Numbered from the stretch's first letter, positions 41,691 through 51,123 are shown. The stretch: 64,000 bases of DNA from Oscillospiraceae bacterium (GCA_017548065.1 JAFYNQ010000095.1:1-64000), one strand, 5' to 3'. A program made the numbers and translations. Notes: generated from the sequence alone by a model not told the origin.

Positions 41691-43025
41691 GTGAATCACA
41701 AAAACGAACGAGTAATTTATATAAAGGACATGCTGTTTGCCGTGCTGTACCGCTGGCGTGCGGTTTTGATCGTGGCGCTGGCACTGGCACTGCTGCTGGG
41801 CGGCTACCGCATGGTCTCTCTGCTGGGAAGCAGCGTTGACCCCGAAGCAGCGCAGAAAGCCCAGGAAAGCTATGAACTGCAGGCAGAGACACTGTCTCAG
41901 CAGGTCACTGCCCTGGAGGAGAAGGTGGAGGCTTTCAGCACCTACCTGAACGAATCGCCCTTCATGGAGCTTAACCCCCACAGTGTGTATATTTACGAAA
42001 TGAACATTTACCTGGAAGCACCCACCGCCGAAGGTACCGGCATCATCGCTTCCGATCCTGCAGACTCTCTGCTGGGCATCTATCGCAAGCAGCTGATGAG
42101 CGAGGAAAATCTGAACGCAGTCGCTACTGCTTCGAGTCTGGAAGGCAAGTGCATGGACGCCATTTTGGATGTCAACAGCGATTACACCGCCAACTTGCTC
42201 ACCATCATCGTACGTCATATAAATGCAGAAGCAGCAGACGCTGTTTTCGCTGCTTTGGAAACCATTGTGAACGATACCTGCGGCAAGGTTACCCAAATCG
42301 TCGGTGCGCACAACATGTCTGTTGTCAACACTTCCGTCTTCCTGCGCAACGATGCTGACCTGGCACAGCTGCAGACCAAGCGTAGCGAGGAGCTGCTGAA
42401 GTTGAAGGATACCCTGAAGACACGTACCGCTGAGCAGAGTGCGCTGGTCGCTCCTGCTGTTCCGCCCGTTACCACTGCGCAGATTCTGGTATCTGCCATC
42501 AAGTATGCGATCCTGGGCGGTGTGCTGGGCTGCTTCGCCGTTGCCTTTGTTGTTGTTCTGCTGCACCTGGGCAGAGCCAAGGTTTACTCCCGTCGCACCC
42601 TGGAGGATCAGACCGGACTTACCGTTCTCGGCTGCATCCCCGGTACAAAGAAATATAATGCCATTGACCGCTGGCTGCGGAAGCTGGAAGGTCGCAGCAC
42701 CGAGGCGCCCGAAGCCTGCTGCGCTCTGATTGCCGCACGCATCCGCACTCTGTGCGGTGAAAACGGTGCACTGCTGATCACCGGCAAGACCGGCGCACAG
42801 GAGCGCCTGCCCATGCTGGATGCCCTGGAGGCTGCCGGCTGCAAGGTCATCGCCAACGGTGATCTTCTCACCAACATTGACACCGCCAAGGCTTTAGCGG
42901 ATGCCACCTGCGTTATTCTCATTGAGCAGTGCGGCAAGTCCCTCTATGCCACCGCACTGGAAGCCACCGAGCTGGTTGAAGCTACCGAAAAGCCGGTTCT
43001 GGGCTGCATTCTTGTGGAAGGCTGA
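41691..43025 (+). CDS. Wzz-like chain-length protein with degenerate BY-kinase-like C-terminal domain
   Basis: A 444-residue protein with a GTG start (AAGGAGG upstream). The first membrane helix is at about residues 20-42. A large extracytoplasmic region with coiled coil (AETLSQQVTALEEKVEAF) follows, then a second helix at about 265-290 (YAILGGVLGCFAVAFVVVLLH). Residues about 305-444 resemble the CpsD/Wzc kinase fold (TGLTVLGCIPG, CCALIAARIRTLCG, TKPVLGCILVEG-like end), but the P-loop is reduced to ITGKTGAQ with no GKST/GKTT, and the tyrosine tail is missing. It is probably a pseudokinase-type co-polymerase. It is additional to the intact CapA-CapB pair at 29728-31202. Confidence 0.75.
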   Translation: MNHKNERVIYIKDMLFAVLYRWRAVLIVALALALLLGGYRMVSLLGSSVDPEAAQKAQESYELQAETLSQQVTALEEKVEAFSTYLNESPFMELNPHSVYIYEMNIYLEAPTAEGTGIIASDPADSLLGIYRKQLMSEENLNAVATASSLEGKCMDAILDVNSDYTANLLTIIVRHINAEAADAVFAALETIVNDTCGKVTQIVGAHNMSVVNTSVFLRNDADLAQLQTKRSEELLKLKDTLKTRTAEQSALVAPAVPPVTTAQILVSAIKYAILGGVLGCFAVAFVVVLLHLGRAKVYSRRTLEDQTGLTVLGCIPGTKKYNAIDRWLRKLEGRSTEAPEACCALIAARIRTLCGENGALLITGKTGAQERLPMLDALEAAGCKVIANGDLLTNIDTAKALADATCVILIEQCGKSLYATALEATELVEATEKPVLGCILVEG

Positions 43026-43058
43026 TTTTATCCACATTCTGAAAGGATCGAGGTATCT

Positions 43059-43475
43059 GTGTCTATGGACGTAAAGACATATCACTTTCCGCCCCACGGT
43101 GACGATCGGGGGCAACTGATCGCCATTGAGGAGCACAAAGATCTGCCCTTTGACATCAAGCGGGTCTACTATATTTATGACACCTTGACAAATGTCCGAC
43201 GGGGCTTCCACGCCCATCGGAATCTGCAGCAGATCCTGATCTGTGTTTCCGGCAGCTGCAAGATCCACCTGGATGACGGTCATGACACCGCAGAGGTCGT
43301 GCTGGATGCGCCCACCAAGGGTCTTTACATCTCCAACGATATGTGGCGAGAGATGTATGATTTCACCCCCGGTGCTGTGCTGCTGGTGCTGGCTTCCGAA
43401 TATTACGATGAAAAAGACTATATCCGTGACTATGACGCTTTTTTGAATATGGTCAAAGAAAAGGAGAATAAATAA
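43059..43475 (+). CDS. fdtA: dTDP-4-keto-6-deoxyglucose 3,4-ketoisomerase (FdtA/QdtA, cupin)
   Basis: A 138-residue WxcM-like cupin. [27 protein letters not shown] and [21 protein letters not shown] are the FdtA/QdtA signatures; the histidines of GFHAH are at the active site. It moves the keto group from C4 to C3 of dTDP-4-keto-6-deoxyglucose made by RfbB. The galacto (Fdt) and gluco (Qdt) types cannot be told apart here. The start is uncertain: GTG at 43059 or ATG at 43065. The stop overlaps the next start by one base (TAATG). Confidence 0.85.
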   Translation: MSMDVKTYHFPPHGDDRGQLIAIEEHKDLPFDIKRVYYIYDTLTNVRRGFHAHRNLQQILICVSGSCKIHLDDGHDTAEVVLDAPTKGLYISNDMWREMYDFTPGAVLLVLASEYYDEKDYIRDYDAFLNMVKEKENK

Positions 43476-44569
43476 TGAACGTTCCTTTTGTTAGCTTCAA
43501 GCCTTTGGAAAAAGAGCTGGACAGCCAGCTGCGTGCGGCCTTTGACCGTGTTTTGGAAAACAGCTGGTATATTGACGGCAAAGAGGACAAGGCCTTTGAA
43601 GATGCCTTTGCCATTTACTGCGACACCAAGTACTGTGTCGGCTGCGGCAACGGTCTGGATGCCCTGATGCTGGCGCTGAAGGCGCTGGACATTCACGAGG
43701 GTGACGAGGTCATCGTTCCCTCCAACACCTTTATTGCCACTGCCCTGGCTGTCACCTACGTGGGCGCTACCCCCGTATTTGTGGAGCCGGATATCCGCAC
43801 CTACAACATTGATCCTGCCAAAATTGAGGAGAAGATCACCCGGAAGACCAAGGCGATCATGCCCGTACATCTTTACGGTCTGCCCTGCGATATGGACCCC
43901 ATTATGGACATTGCCAAGAAGCACGGTCTGTATGTGATTGAGGACTGTGCCCAGGCACACGGTGCCACCTACAAGGGTAAGGTCATCGGCTCCTTTGGCG
44001 ATGCCGCAGGCTTCAGCTTCTACCCCGGCAAGAACCTGGGTGCTTTGGGCGATGCCGGCGCCACCGTTACCAACAACGAGGAGCTGGCAAAGAAGGTACG
44101 TGCCCTGGGCAGCTATGGCTCTGACTATAAGTATCACCACATTTACAAGGGCAACAACTCCCGTCTGGATGAGCTGCAGGCAGCCTTCCTGGCAGCAAAG
44201 CTGCCGCTCATGGACAAGGTCAACGAAAACCGCCGTGCCATTGCCAACCGCTACATGGCCGGCATCACCAATCCCCTGATCACCCTTCCCTACGTACCGG
44301 AATATGCCGTCCCCGTATGGCATCTGTTCTCCGTACGCACCGAAAAGCGTGACGAGCTTGCCCAGCACCTTGCTGACAAGGGCATCGGCACCAACAAGCA
44401 CTACCCCATCCCCATGCATCTGCAGGACTGCTACAAGGACCTGAACATCCCCAAGGGTGCGCTGCCCATTGCCGAGGAGATCTCCGCCACCCAGCTGAGC
44501 CTGCCCATGTTCTACGGCATGACCGAAGAGCAGGTTGACTATGTGATTGACGCTGTTAACAGCTTTTGA
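43475..44569 (+). CDS. fdtB: dTDP-3-amino-3,6-dideoxyhexose transaminase (DegT/DnrJ/EryC1/StrS family)
   Basis: A 364-residue PLP aminotransferase. [16 protein letters not shown] and [15 protein letters not shown] belong to the cofactor-binding domain, EDCAQAHGA to the phosphate and aspartate site, and the catalytic lysine is in [16 protein letters not shown]. Together with the preceding ketoisomerase it makes dTDP-3-amino-3,6-dideoxy-galactose or -glucose. It overlaps fdtA by one base and is followed after nine bases by an acetyltransferase. Confidence 0.9.
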   Translation: MNVPFVSFKPLEKELDSQLRAAFDRVLENSWYIDGKEDKAFEDAFAIYCDTKYCVGCGNGLDALMLALKALDIHEGDEVIVPSNTFIATALAVTYVGATPVFVEPDIRTYNIDPAKIEEKITRKTKAIMPVHLYGLPCDMDPIMDIAKKHGLYVIEDCAQAHGATYKGKVIGSFGDAAGFSFYPGKNLGALGDAGATVTNNEELAKKVRALGSYGSDYKYHHIYKGNNSRLDELQAAFLAAKLPLMDKVNENRRAIANRYMAGITNPLITLPYVPEYAVPVWHLFSVRTEKRDELAQHLADKGIGTNKHYPIPMHLQDCYKDLNIPKGALPIAEEISATQLSLPMFYGMTEEQVDYVIDAVNSF

Positions 44570-44578
44570 GGTAACACT

Positions 44579-45067
44579 ATGAAACTGCGTAAACTGGCGC
44601 CCCAGGATGCGCCCTTGATGCTGGAATGGATGCATGACCCCTCTGTGGTGGGGCATTTAAGCACCAATTTCGGTGAAAAGACCCTGGAGGACTGCCAGGG
44701 CTTTATCGCCTGGGCAAACAGCACCCAGTCAGATCTGCATCTGGCTGTGGCTGACGAGGCGGATACCTATATGGGTACCGTCAGTCTTAAGCATATTCAC
44801 AACGGCACTGCGGAGTTTGCCATTACCGTGAGAGCCGCCGCCATGGGCAAGGGCTATGCCCCCTACGGTATGGCTGCTATTCTGGAAATGGGCATCCGTA
44901 AACTGGGACTGGATGCCATTTACTGGTGTGTCTCCCGGCACAATGCCCGTGCTGTCCGCTTTTATGACAAAAACAACTACCTCCGCACCGAGGCTGTGCC
45001 GGCATCCATCCGGGATGCCTACACCCCGGAGCAAAACGCTGACTTCATCTGGTATGTCTACCGCTGA
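44579..45067 (+). CDS. GNAT-family N-acetyltransferase, likely amino-sugar acetyltransferase
   Basis: A 162-residue GNAT protein: RKLAPQDAPLMLEWMHDP at the start, the acetyl-CoA segment RAAAMGKGYAPYGMAAI (the R/QxxGxG/A loop) and a NARAVRFYDKNNY C-terminal strand. By position after FdtA and FdtB it should acetylate the 3-amino group. In characterised fdt/qdt clusters this step uses a hexapeptide-repeat (LbH) acetyltransferase, so a GNAT here would be a different solution. Acetylation of another sugar or of a protein is not excluded. Confidence 0.75.
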   Translation: MKLRKLAPQDAPLMLEWMHDPSVVGHLSTNFGEKTLEDCQGFIAWANSTQSDLHLAVADEADTYMGTVSLKHIHNGTAEFAITVRAAAMGKGYAPYGMAAILEMGIRKLGLDAIYWCVSRHNARAVRFYDKNNYLRTEAVPASIRDAYTPEQNADFIWYVYR

Positions 45068-45082
45068 AAAGGAAGGTAACCT

Positions 45083-46537
45083 ATGTTCCGTAAGCTCTCT
45101 GCAAAAATAAAGAGCATCCCCGAAGGTGTCAAGGCCTCCGTGGCCTACACCGCATGCAGTATTCTGCAGCGGTGTCTTTCCATGGTCACCATGCCGCTGT
45201 TCACCCGGATCCTTACCCAAGAGCAGTACGGACAGTTTACCCTTTATACCACCTGGATGAATATTCTGACCATATTCATCACCCTGAACCTGGCCTACGG
45301 CTCTTTCCCCAAGGCTATGGTTCGTTTTGAAAAGGACCGCACCGGATATGTGGCAGCTGTACAAAACATTACGGTACTGCTTGGCGGTATTTTCCTGCTG
45401 CTGTATCTTCCGCTGCAAAACCTTTGGAATCCCATTCTGGACCTGCCCACGCCCATTGTTCTGCTGATGGTGGGTGAGATGATCTTCCAGTGCGCCCTGC
45501 TGTGCTGGTACGGACAGCGACGGTTCGAAAACAAGTACAAAAGCGTTGTGTTTGTTACCCTGGCCGTTGCCGTTACTGCACCGCTGCTGGCGTTTATCCT
45601 TGTGTCCTGCAGCGAAGACAAGGGCTATGCCCGTATCATGGGCTATTCCTTCGTCAACATTGCTGTGGGTCTTATCTTCTTTGTTACGGCGCTGATTCGT
45701 GGCAAGGGCGGTGTGAAAAAGGAATACTGGAAGTATGCCCTTTGCTTCAACATCCCCCTGATTCCCTATTACTTGTCCCAGGTGGTGTTCAATCAGTCCG
45801 ATATTATTATGATTGAGCATCTCTCCGGCGCCCACAGCACCGACAACGTGGCTATGTACGGCGTGGCCTATAACCTTGCCACCCTTATGACCTTTGTGCT
45901 CAATTCCATCAACGGCTCCTACGTTCCCTGGTTCTACGGAAAAATCAAAGAAAAGAAGGGTGAGGACAACCGTCCCCTGGCAAACAGCATTGCTATTTTA
46001 ATGGCATTCCTGCTGCTGGCGGTGATCGCCGTTGCTCCGGAGCTGATCAACATCCTGGCAGCTGACGGCTACGAGGCTGCGGTTTGGGTCGTTCCCCCGG
46101 TGGCAATGAGCATTCTGCTGCTGTTCTATGCCCAGCTGTTTATTAACCTGGAATTCTATTTTGAGCGCAAGACCATGCTGGTCTGGGGCTCTATCGGCTC
46201 CGCCGTTATCAACATTGTCCTCAACTGGCTGCTGATCCCCGTATTCGGCTTTGTGGCCGCAGGCTACACCACCCTGGCAAGCTATATCGTCTTTGCCGTG
46301 GCAAACTACATTGCCGTCCGTGTGATCGCCAAGCAGGAGGAGCAGTCCCTGGACTTTTTTGATATCAAAACGCTCATTCTGATCTTTGTGATTTTCGCCG
46401 CCCTTTCCTTCCTGGCAATGGCGCTGTATATCCTGTTCTGGATCCGCTGGAGCATCATCGCCGCCGTACTGCTGGCGCTGGTGATCTTCCACAAGAAAGT
46501 GATCGCATTTGTAAAATCTGTACTGGTAAGGAAGTGA
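45083..46537 (+). CDS. Wzx-type oligosaccharide flippase
   Basis: A 484-residue membrane protein with about 12-14 helices of the MVF/MOP superfamily. The N-terminal SILQRCLSMVTMPLFTRILTQEQYGQF and the WNPIL-to-YGQRRFENKY region match polysaccharide transport proteins (PST/RfbX). It flips undecaprenyl-linked repeat units for the Wzy-like polymerase encoded at 39381. GGAAGG precedes the ATG. Confidence 0.9.
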   Translation: MFRKLSAKIKSIPEGVKASVAYTACSILQRCLSMVTMPLFTRILTQEQYGQFTLYTTWMNILTIFITLNLAYGSFPKAMVRFEKDRTGYVAAVQNITVLLGGIFLLLYLPLQNLWNPILDLPTPIVLLMVGEMIFQCALLCWYGQRRFENKYKSVVFVTLAVAVTAPLLAFILVSCSEDKGYARIMGYSFVNIAVGLIFFVTALIRGKGGVKKEYWKYALCFNIPLIPYYLSQVVFNQSDIIMIEHLSGAHSTDNVAMYGVAYNLATLMTFVLNSINGSYVPWFYGKIKEKKGEDNRPLANSIAILMAFLLLAVIAVAPELINILAADGYEAAVWVVPPVAMSILLLFYAQLFINLEFYFERKTMLVWGSIGSAVINIVLNWLLIPVFGFVAAGYTTLASYIVFAVANYIAVRVIAKQEEQSLDFFDIKTLILIFVIFAALSFLAMALYILFWIRWSIIAAVLLALVIFHKKVIAFVKSVLVRK

Positions 46538-46543
46538 CAAGCT

Positions 46544-47827
46544 GTGTCATTGAAAGAGACCTTGAAAAAGATCCCCGGCTTGCGCCCGTTGGTAAAGGGT
46601 GTTAAGTCCCTGGTGTGCGACCTGGGCGCCATGCCCAACTTTTTGGCAGAGCGCAAGCTCCCCAGAGATAACGGCCCGATCCGTGTGGGTATTTTCTGTC
46701 AGTACCTTCCCAGCTGGCACAAAATGCGGCAGATTTATGAGAATATGCGTGCCGACGATCGGTTTGCACCTTACCTGATCTGTCTGCCCTCCGGGGTGCA
46801 GGACGGCAAGCTGACAAACCCCGACTGCACAGAAAATGACACCTACGAGTATTTTCTGTCCCACGGCTACCCGGAAGCGCTGAATGCGCTGCAGCCGGAC
46901 GGCAGCTGGTTGGATCTGAAGGCGCTGAACCTGACCTATATTTTCTATCCCAGACCCTACGACAACTATATGCCCGAGCCTTATCAAAGCCGCAACGTCA
47001 GTCGCTACAGCAAGATCTGCGTCGTGCTTTACTGCATAAATACCACGGAAGAGATCGTAAAGACCACCGTCAACCGTGTTTTCTTCCGCTACGTCTATTG
47101 CTTCTTTTCCGAGATTCCCTACAGCCGGGATATCAACCGCAAAAACGGCTGGCTGCTTCACAGCCTGAAACTGCAGCAAAGCGTGTATTACGGACTTCCC
47201 GGAATTGAGGACGTTCGCAGCGCTGCCCAGCTTCCCCGTCCTGCCTGGGATTTTTCTAAAAACGATTTCCGTGTTCTGTGGTGTCCCCGCTGGACCACCG
47301 ACCTGACACTGGGCGGCAGCAATTTCTTCACCTTCTACAAATTCCTTTTGGATCTGGCAGAAAAAGATCCTACCACGGATTTCCTCTTCCGTCCCCATCC
47401 CCTGGCGCTGCGCCATTTCCAGGAGACCGGAGAGATGACCGCTGAAGAAGCTGAAGCTTTTGTTGCCCGATGTGATGCGCTTCCCAATGTGCAGCTTGAC
47501 AAGCAGCCGGATTACGCAGCCACCTTCTGGGGTACCAGCGTCATGATCTGCGATATTTCCGGCATCATTCCCGAATATTTTATCACCGGAAATCCCCTGA
47601 TCTACTGCTCTGCCAACATGCATCTGACATTGGAGGAAACCACCGCCAAAATTTTGGAGGGCAGCTATATCGTTGAAGACGCCGCACAGCTGGAAGCCTG
47701 CCTGGAACAGCTGCGCAGAGGTGAAGATCCTTTGAAGGAAAAGCGGCAGCAAATCATCCGCGAGCTTTTCGGCGAGGACATGAGCCATCCGGCAGAAAAA
47801 ATTACCGAGCATTTGGCAAAACACTAA
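46544..47827 (+). CDS. CDP-glycerol glycerophosphotransferase-like (TagB/TagF) protein
   Basis: A 427-residue protein with a GTG start (GGAAG upstream). The C-terminal half has the FRPHPL motif and MICDISGIIPEYFITGNPLIYC, which resemble the donor-binding signatures of TagB/TagF enzymes that add glycerol-phosphate to polymers. The N-terminal part (VGIFCQYLPSWHKMRQIYENM and FYPRPYDNYMPEPYQS) is typical of shorter relatives in capsule loci. It may decorate the polysaccharide with glycerol- or ribitol-phosphate. The exact substrate is inferred only from the family. Confidence 0.7.
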   Translation: MSLKETLKKIPGLRPLVKGVKSLVCDLGAMPNFLAERKLPRDNGPIRVGIFCQYLPSWHKMRQIYENMRADDRFAPYLICLPSGVQDGKLTNPDCTENDTYEYFLSHGYPEALNALQPDGSWLDLKALNLTYIFYPRPYDNYMPEPYQSRNVSRYSKICVVLYCINTTEEIVKTTVNRVFFRYVYCFFSEIPYSRDINRKNGWLLHSLKLQQSVYYGLPGIEDVRSAAQLPRPAWDFSKNDFRVLWCPRWTTDLTLGGSNFFTFYKFLLDLAEKDPTTDFLFRPHPLALRHFQETGEMTAEEAEAFVARCDALPNVQLDKQPDYAATFWGTSVMICDISGIIPEYFITGNPLIYCSANMHLTLEETTAKILEGSYIVEDAAQLEACLEQLRRGEDPLKEKRQQIIRELFGEDMSHPAEKITEHLAKH

Positions 47828-47838
47828 AGGACTACATT

Positions 47839-48528
47839 ATGATCGACCTACACACCCACATATTACCCCAAATGGATGACGGCAGTCAGAGCGTGGAGGA
47901 GACAGCAAAGCTGCTGGAAATTCTGCAGCAGCAAGGGGTCACGGAGCTGGCTGCCACACCCCATTTCTATGCCAGCCGCGAAAACCCGGAAGCGTTCCTT
48001 CTCCGTCGGGAAGAATGCATACGGAACATGCCGTCCCAAACAAGCCTGCTGATTCACTACGGTGCCGAGGTGGCTTACTTTCCGGGCATGCAAAACTGCG
48101 ATGACCTGACCCGGCTGAAAATCGGCGACTCCGACCTTCTGCTGGTGGAGATGCCCTTCCGCACCTGGACAGACCGTGTCATTGAAGACATCTGCGCCAT
48201 CCCTTCCCAGCTGGGTCTGACCCCCGTGCTTGCCCACGTGGATCGCTACCGTGGCCTGGGGCAGTTCCTCAAATACCGCCACCACCTGGCGGATAACGAG
48301 GTTCTTTTCCAATGCAATGCAGAAGCCTTTGAACGTGGCGCTTCCTGCCGCTGGGCATTGAAGCAAATTAAAGAAGGCTTTATTGATTTCCTTGGCAGCG
48401 ACTGCCACAATCTCACCACCCGTGCCCCCAAGCTGTCCACGGCAACAGAAATTATCCAAAAGAAAGCCGGCGCAGAAGTCCTTGCCCAGCTGGCAGAAAC
48501 CGCTGCCGACTATCTTCACGGGGAATAA
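47839..48528 (+). CDS. cpsB: CpsB/CapC-type PHP tyrosine phosphatase
   Basis: A 229-residue PHP-domain phosphatase. DLHTHILPQMDDGSQS is the first metal motif, AATPHFY the second, FQCNAEAFE and GSDCHNLTTR supply the remaining ligands. In Gram-positive capsule loci CpsB dephosphorylates the CpsD/CapB kinase and sets polymer length. Here the kinase lies 16 kb upstream, so the regulatory pair is split across the locus. It is the last gene of the polysaccharide operon. AAGG (47827-47830) is a weak ribosome binding site. Confidence 0.9.
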   Translation: MIDLHTHILPQMDDGSQSVEETAKLLEILQQQGVTELAATPHFYASRENPEAFLLRREECIRNMPSQTSLLIHYGAEVAYFPGMQNCDDLTRLKIGDSDLLLVEMPFRTWTDRVIEDICAIPSQLGLTPVLAHVDRYRGLGQFLKYRHHLADNEVLFQCNAEAFERGASCRWALKQIKEGFIDFLGSDCHNLTTRAPKLSTATEIIQKKAGAEVLAQLAETAADYLHGE

Positions 48529-48593
48529 TTTCCGCAAGCAATATCTGCAACAAAAGCAAACGTCCATATTCTACAACATTGGGAGGTTTCTTT

Positions 48594-50135
48594 ATGAAAA
48601 AGATTATTTCTCTTGCGCTTTGTTTCTTACTTGTACTTGGCGTTTTTGCAGGTTGTGAAAAAGACGCCGGCAATGCTTTGTCCGGTGTCTTCAGCGTAGG
48701 CTACGGAAAAGCAAATATTACCCCCGATGAGTCTGTCCCTCTGTCCGGCTTCGGTGATAACGAGGAGCGTTATTCCACGCAGGTGATGGATCCCATTTAC
48801 GCCACCTGTGTTGCCTTTACAGATGAGGCAGGTACTACGGTGCTGATGCTGGGTCTTGACCTGCTGAACACGGATGAAGACCGCGCCAACGAAGCACGGG
48901 CGCTGATCACAGAAGCCACCGGTGTTCCCGCGGATCATATCCTCTTCTCTGCCTCTCATACCCACAGTTCCGTTGACCTTGCCTCTCTGGGCGGCAGCCG
49001 TGCCGCTGCTGCAGAGAAATTCCGTCAGGGTTGTCTGGAAGCTGCCAAAACGGCAATGGCTGATCGCAAGGCTGCCAAAATGGAGGCTACCTTTACCCGT
49101 CCCGATGATTTGAACTACCGCCGTCACTACATTCTGGATGACGGCACTTACCAGGCTTATAAAGTAGGTTATCTTCCCTCCGAGCGTGTGCACGGTCACC
49201 TGGGCAAGGCAGATAACCTGCTGCAATTGGTGAAGTTCACCCGAGAAGGCGGCAAGGACGTTATTTTAATCAACTGGCAGGCCCACTACTGCGGTGCCAA
49301 CAGCATCAACTACACCGGCATTTCCGCCGACTACCCCGGTGTTCTTCGCAGCGAGCTGGAGACCCAGCTGGACTGCCATGCCGCCTTTGTGCTGGGCGGT
49401 GCAGGCAACGTGGTGTGCAACACCAAAGTCACCAACCAACATATTGTTTCCGAATACACCTCCGAAAGCTACATCACACACGGCAAGCTGCTGGCTGCAG
49501 AGGCTGTGAAGGCTGCTGAGAATTTCCAGCCTGCACAGACCGGCAGCATTCATTTAACTGCGGATAACTTTGTGTTTGAAAGCCGCAAGCATCCCGTTTA
49601 CACCTTTGGTTTTGGTGAGTTTGCTTGCGCCTTTGCACCCTTTGAGATCTTTGACATGCATGCGCAGTCTGTCCGTGAAAACTCCCCTTATAAATACACC
49701 TTCTATGCCTCCTGCGCCAACGCAGGTAACGGCATGAAGTATCTGCCCCACGAGGATTCCTTTAACTATTACTGCTACGAGACCGATGCTACCCTTTACG
49801 GCAAGGGTGCCGGCGAAGCCCTCCGTGACCAGCTGACAGATATGATGGCACAGACCTTCCAGTCCAGCGGTCAGGCTACCCAGGAGAAGGCGGACGGCTA
49901 TATGAGTGTTCCCTTTGAGCCCTATACCAACGGCTATACCTACCTGAACCTGGCTCCCGGCGCTTTGACCATCAACAAAGGCAGCAACGGCTACTGGTAC
50001 TTTGATCTTCTCTACAACGGCAAACCTGCCCGTATTCTTGTCCGTGACGAAAACCTTGCCAAGGAGATTGCCAACATGGAGAGCGTACAGCTTCTCTTTG
50101 ACGATTACAACGTAGCGGTTGGTATTGTAAAATAA
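48594..50135 (+). CDS. Neutral/alkaline ceramidase-like lipoprotein
   Basis: A 513-residue lipoprotein. The signal peptide ends in the lipobox VFAGC, so it is anchored at C21 of the ATG-48594 start. The N-terminal VGYGKANITPDESVPLSGFG, MLGLDLL, the metal motif SASHTHSSVD, a later QAHYC and GGAGNVVCN match the neutral ceramidase-like N-terminal domain. Relatives hydrolyse amides of sphingolipids or act on unknown ligands in sugar clusters. GGGAGG precedes the ATG; a TTG start further upstream is rejected. It is followed by an AraC gene after 23 bases. A cytoplasmic paralogue is at 57181. Confidence 0.82.
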   Translation: MKKIISLALCFLLVLGVFAGCEKDAGNALSGVFSVGYGKANITPDESVPLSGFGDNEERYSTQVMDPIYATCVAFTDEAGTTVLMLGLDLLNTDEDRANEARALITEATGVPADHILFSASHTHSSVDLASLGGSRAAAAEKFRQGCLEAAKTAMADRKAAKMEATFTRPDDLNYRRHYILDDGTYQAYKVGYLPSERVHGHLGKADNLLQLVKFTREGGKDVILINWQAHYCGANSINYTGISADYPGVLRSELETQLDCHAAFVLGGAGNVVCNTKVTNQHIVSEYTSESYITHGKLLAAEAVKAAENFQPAQTGSIHLTADNFVFESRKHPVYTFGFGEFACAFAPFEIFDMHAQSVRENSPYKYTFYASCANAGNGMKYLPHEDSFNYYCYETDATLYGKGAGEALRDQLTDMMAQTFQSSGQATQEKADGYMSVPFEPYTNGYTYLNLAPGALTINKGSNGYWYFDLLYNGKPARILVRDENLAKEIANMESVQLLFDDYNVAVGIVK

Positions 50136-50158
50136 TGTGATTTTAAGGGGGTGCTGTC

Positions 50159-51013
50159 ATGGCGGCTCAGCCTGTTTTCCATTTGGACATTGAAGATATG
50201 CACATTGAGGTGGTTCTTGACAACGGCTTCTGGAATACCTTTGCGCTGGCTGCGGATATGCATGCCCATACCTACTATGAGGTGATGCTCTGCCCGGAGG
50301 GAAATCTGAACATTGCCCTGTCCGACGGCACCGTCCTGGCGCTGGAGCCCGGCTCTCTGTGCCTGATCCCACCCCGTGTTTACCATCGCTCCCTGGGAGA
50401 TACCGATACCCGAAAGCTTGCCATCCGTTTCCTCTGCACCCGTAATTTAAAACCGGGCAGAATGTACGGAACCTGCTTTGCCTCCCTGGAGAGGAAGACC
50501 GCCCCGGTTTCCCTGGGTGTACAACCGGCACTTAACGCCATTGTCCGTGACTTGTGCGCAGAGCTGCAGCAGCCTACCCTTGCCACCGATGCCTGCGTGC
50601 AAAGTCTGCTGTCCCTGCTACTGGTGGGCATTTTCCGCAAGCTGTGTCAGGACGACGGCATCGTTGCTCCCAGCGCACTGCCGCCCCAGGTCAGTGACAG
50701 ACGGCTGGCCATTGAAGAGTTTTTCAACACCAGCTTCCACCTCCCCATCACAGAAGAGGCACTGGCCTCCCAGGTGCATCTTTCCACACGGCAGTTAAAC
50801 CGTGTGCTGCGGCAGCTTTACGGCATGAGTTTCCGACAACTGGTCATTGATATCCGTATGAGCCGTGCTGTTCATCTGCTGTGCGACACTGACCTTTCCA
50901 TTGCAGAGGTGGCGTATAAAGTGGGCTATACCTCTGTTTCCGGCTTCTATGAGGCATTTCAGAAGCACTACGGTATTCCCCCCGGCAGCTACAAGACGCA
51001 CCGTCACGAATAA
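50159..51013 (+). CDS. AraC-family transcriptional regulator of the 48.6-60.3 kb gene cluster
   Basis: A 284-residue regulator with an N-terminal cupin (ALEPGSLCLIPPRVYHRS) and a C-terminal AraC domain (TEEALASQVHLSTRQLNRVLRQLYG and DLSIAEVAYKVGYTSVSGFYEAFQKHYG). AAGGGGG precedes the ATG. It is co-directional with the ceramidase-like lipoprotein gene and ends at a terminator, after which the nine-gene operon begins with its own promoter. It is the obvious candidate activator of that operon. Confidence 0.88.
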   Translation: MAAQPVFHLDIEDMHIEVVLDNGFWNTFALAADMHAHTYYEVMLCPEGNLNIALSDGTVLALEPGSLCLIPPRVYHRSLGDTDTRKLAIRFLCTRNLKPGRMYGTCFASLERKTAPVSLGVQPALNAIVRDLCAELQQPTLATDACVQSLLSLLLVGIFRKLCQDDGIVAPSALPPQVSDRRLAIEEFFNTSFHLPITEEALASQVHLSTRQLNRVLRQLYGMSFRQLVIDIRMSRAVHLLCDTDLSIAEVAYKVGYTSVSGFYEAFQKHYGIPPGSYKTHRHE

Positions 51014-51027
51014 TTTCCGAAAATCGG

Positions 51028-51070
51028 ACACCGCAAGGCAAATTATGTCTTGCGGTGTTCTTGCTTTTTT
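51028..51070 (+). terminator. Terminator after the AraC gene
   Basis: Stem ACACCGCAAG (51028-51037) with CTTGCGGTGT (51049-51058) and an 11-base loop, followed by TCTTGCTTTTTT. It separates the AraC unit from the nine-gene operon. Confidence 0.82.
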
Positions 51071-51092
51071 GTCTGTTTTCCGTTACTATAAT
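51061..51092 (+). promoter_or_regulatory. Promoter of the nine-gene operon (weak -35)
   Basis: A consensus TATAAT (51087-51092) lies 31 bases before the first start codon. No good -35 box is present at 16-18 bases; TTGCTT (51061-51066) is 20 bases away. A good -10 with a poor -35 is typical of an activator-dependent promoter, fitting control by the AraC protein encoded upstream. Confidence 0.5.
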
Positions 51093-51123
51093 ATTAGCAT
51101 TTCTATACACAGGAGGTAGACTT

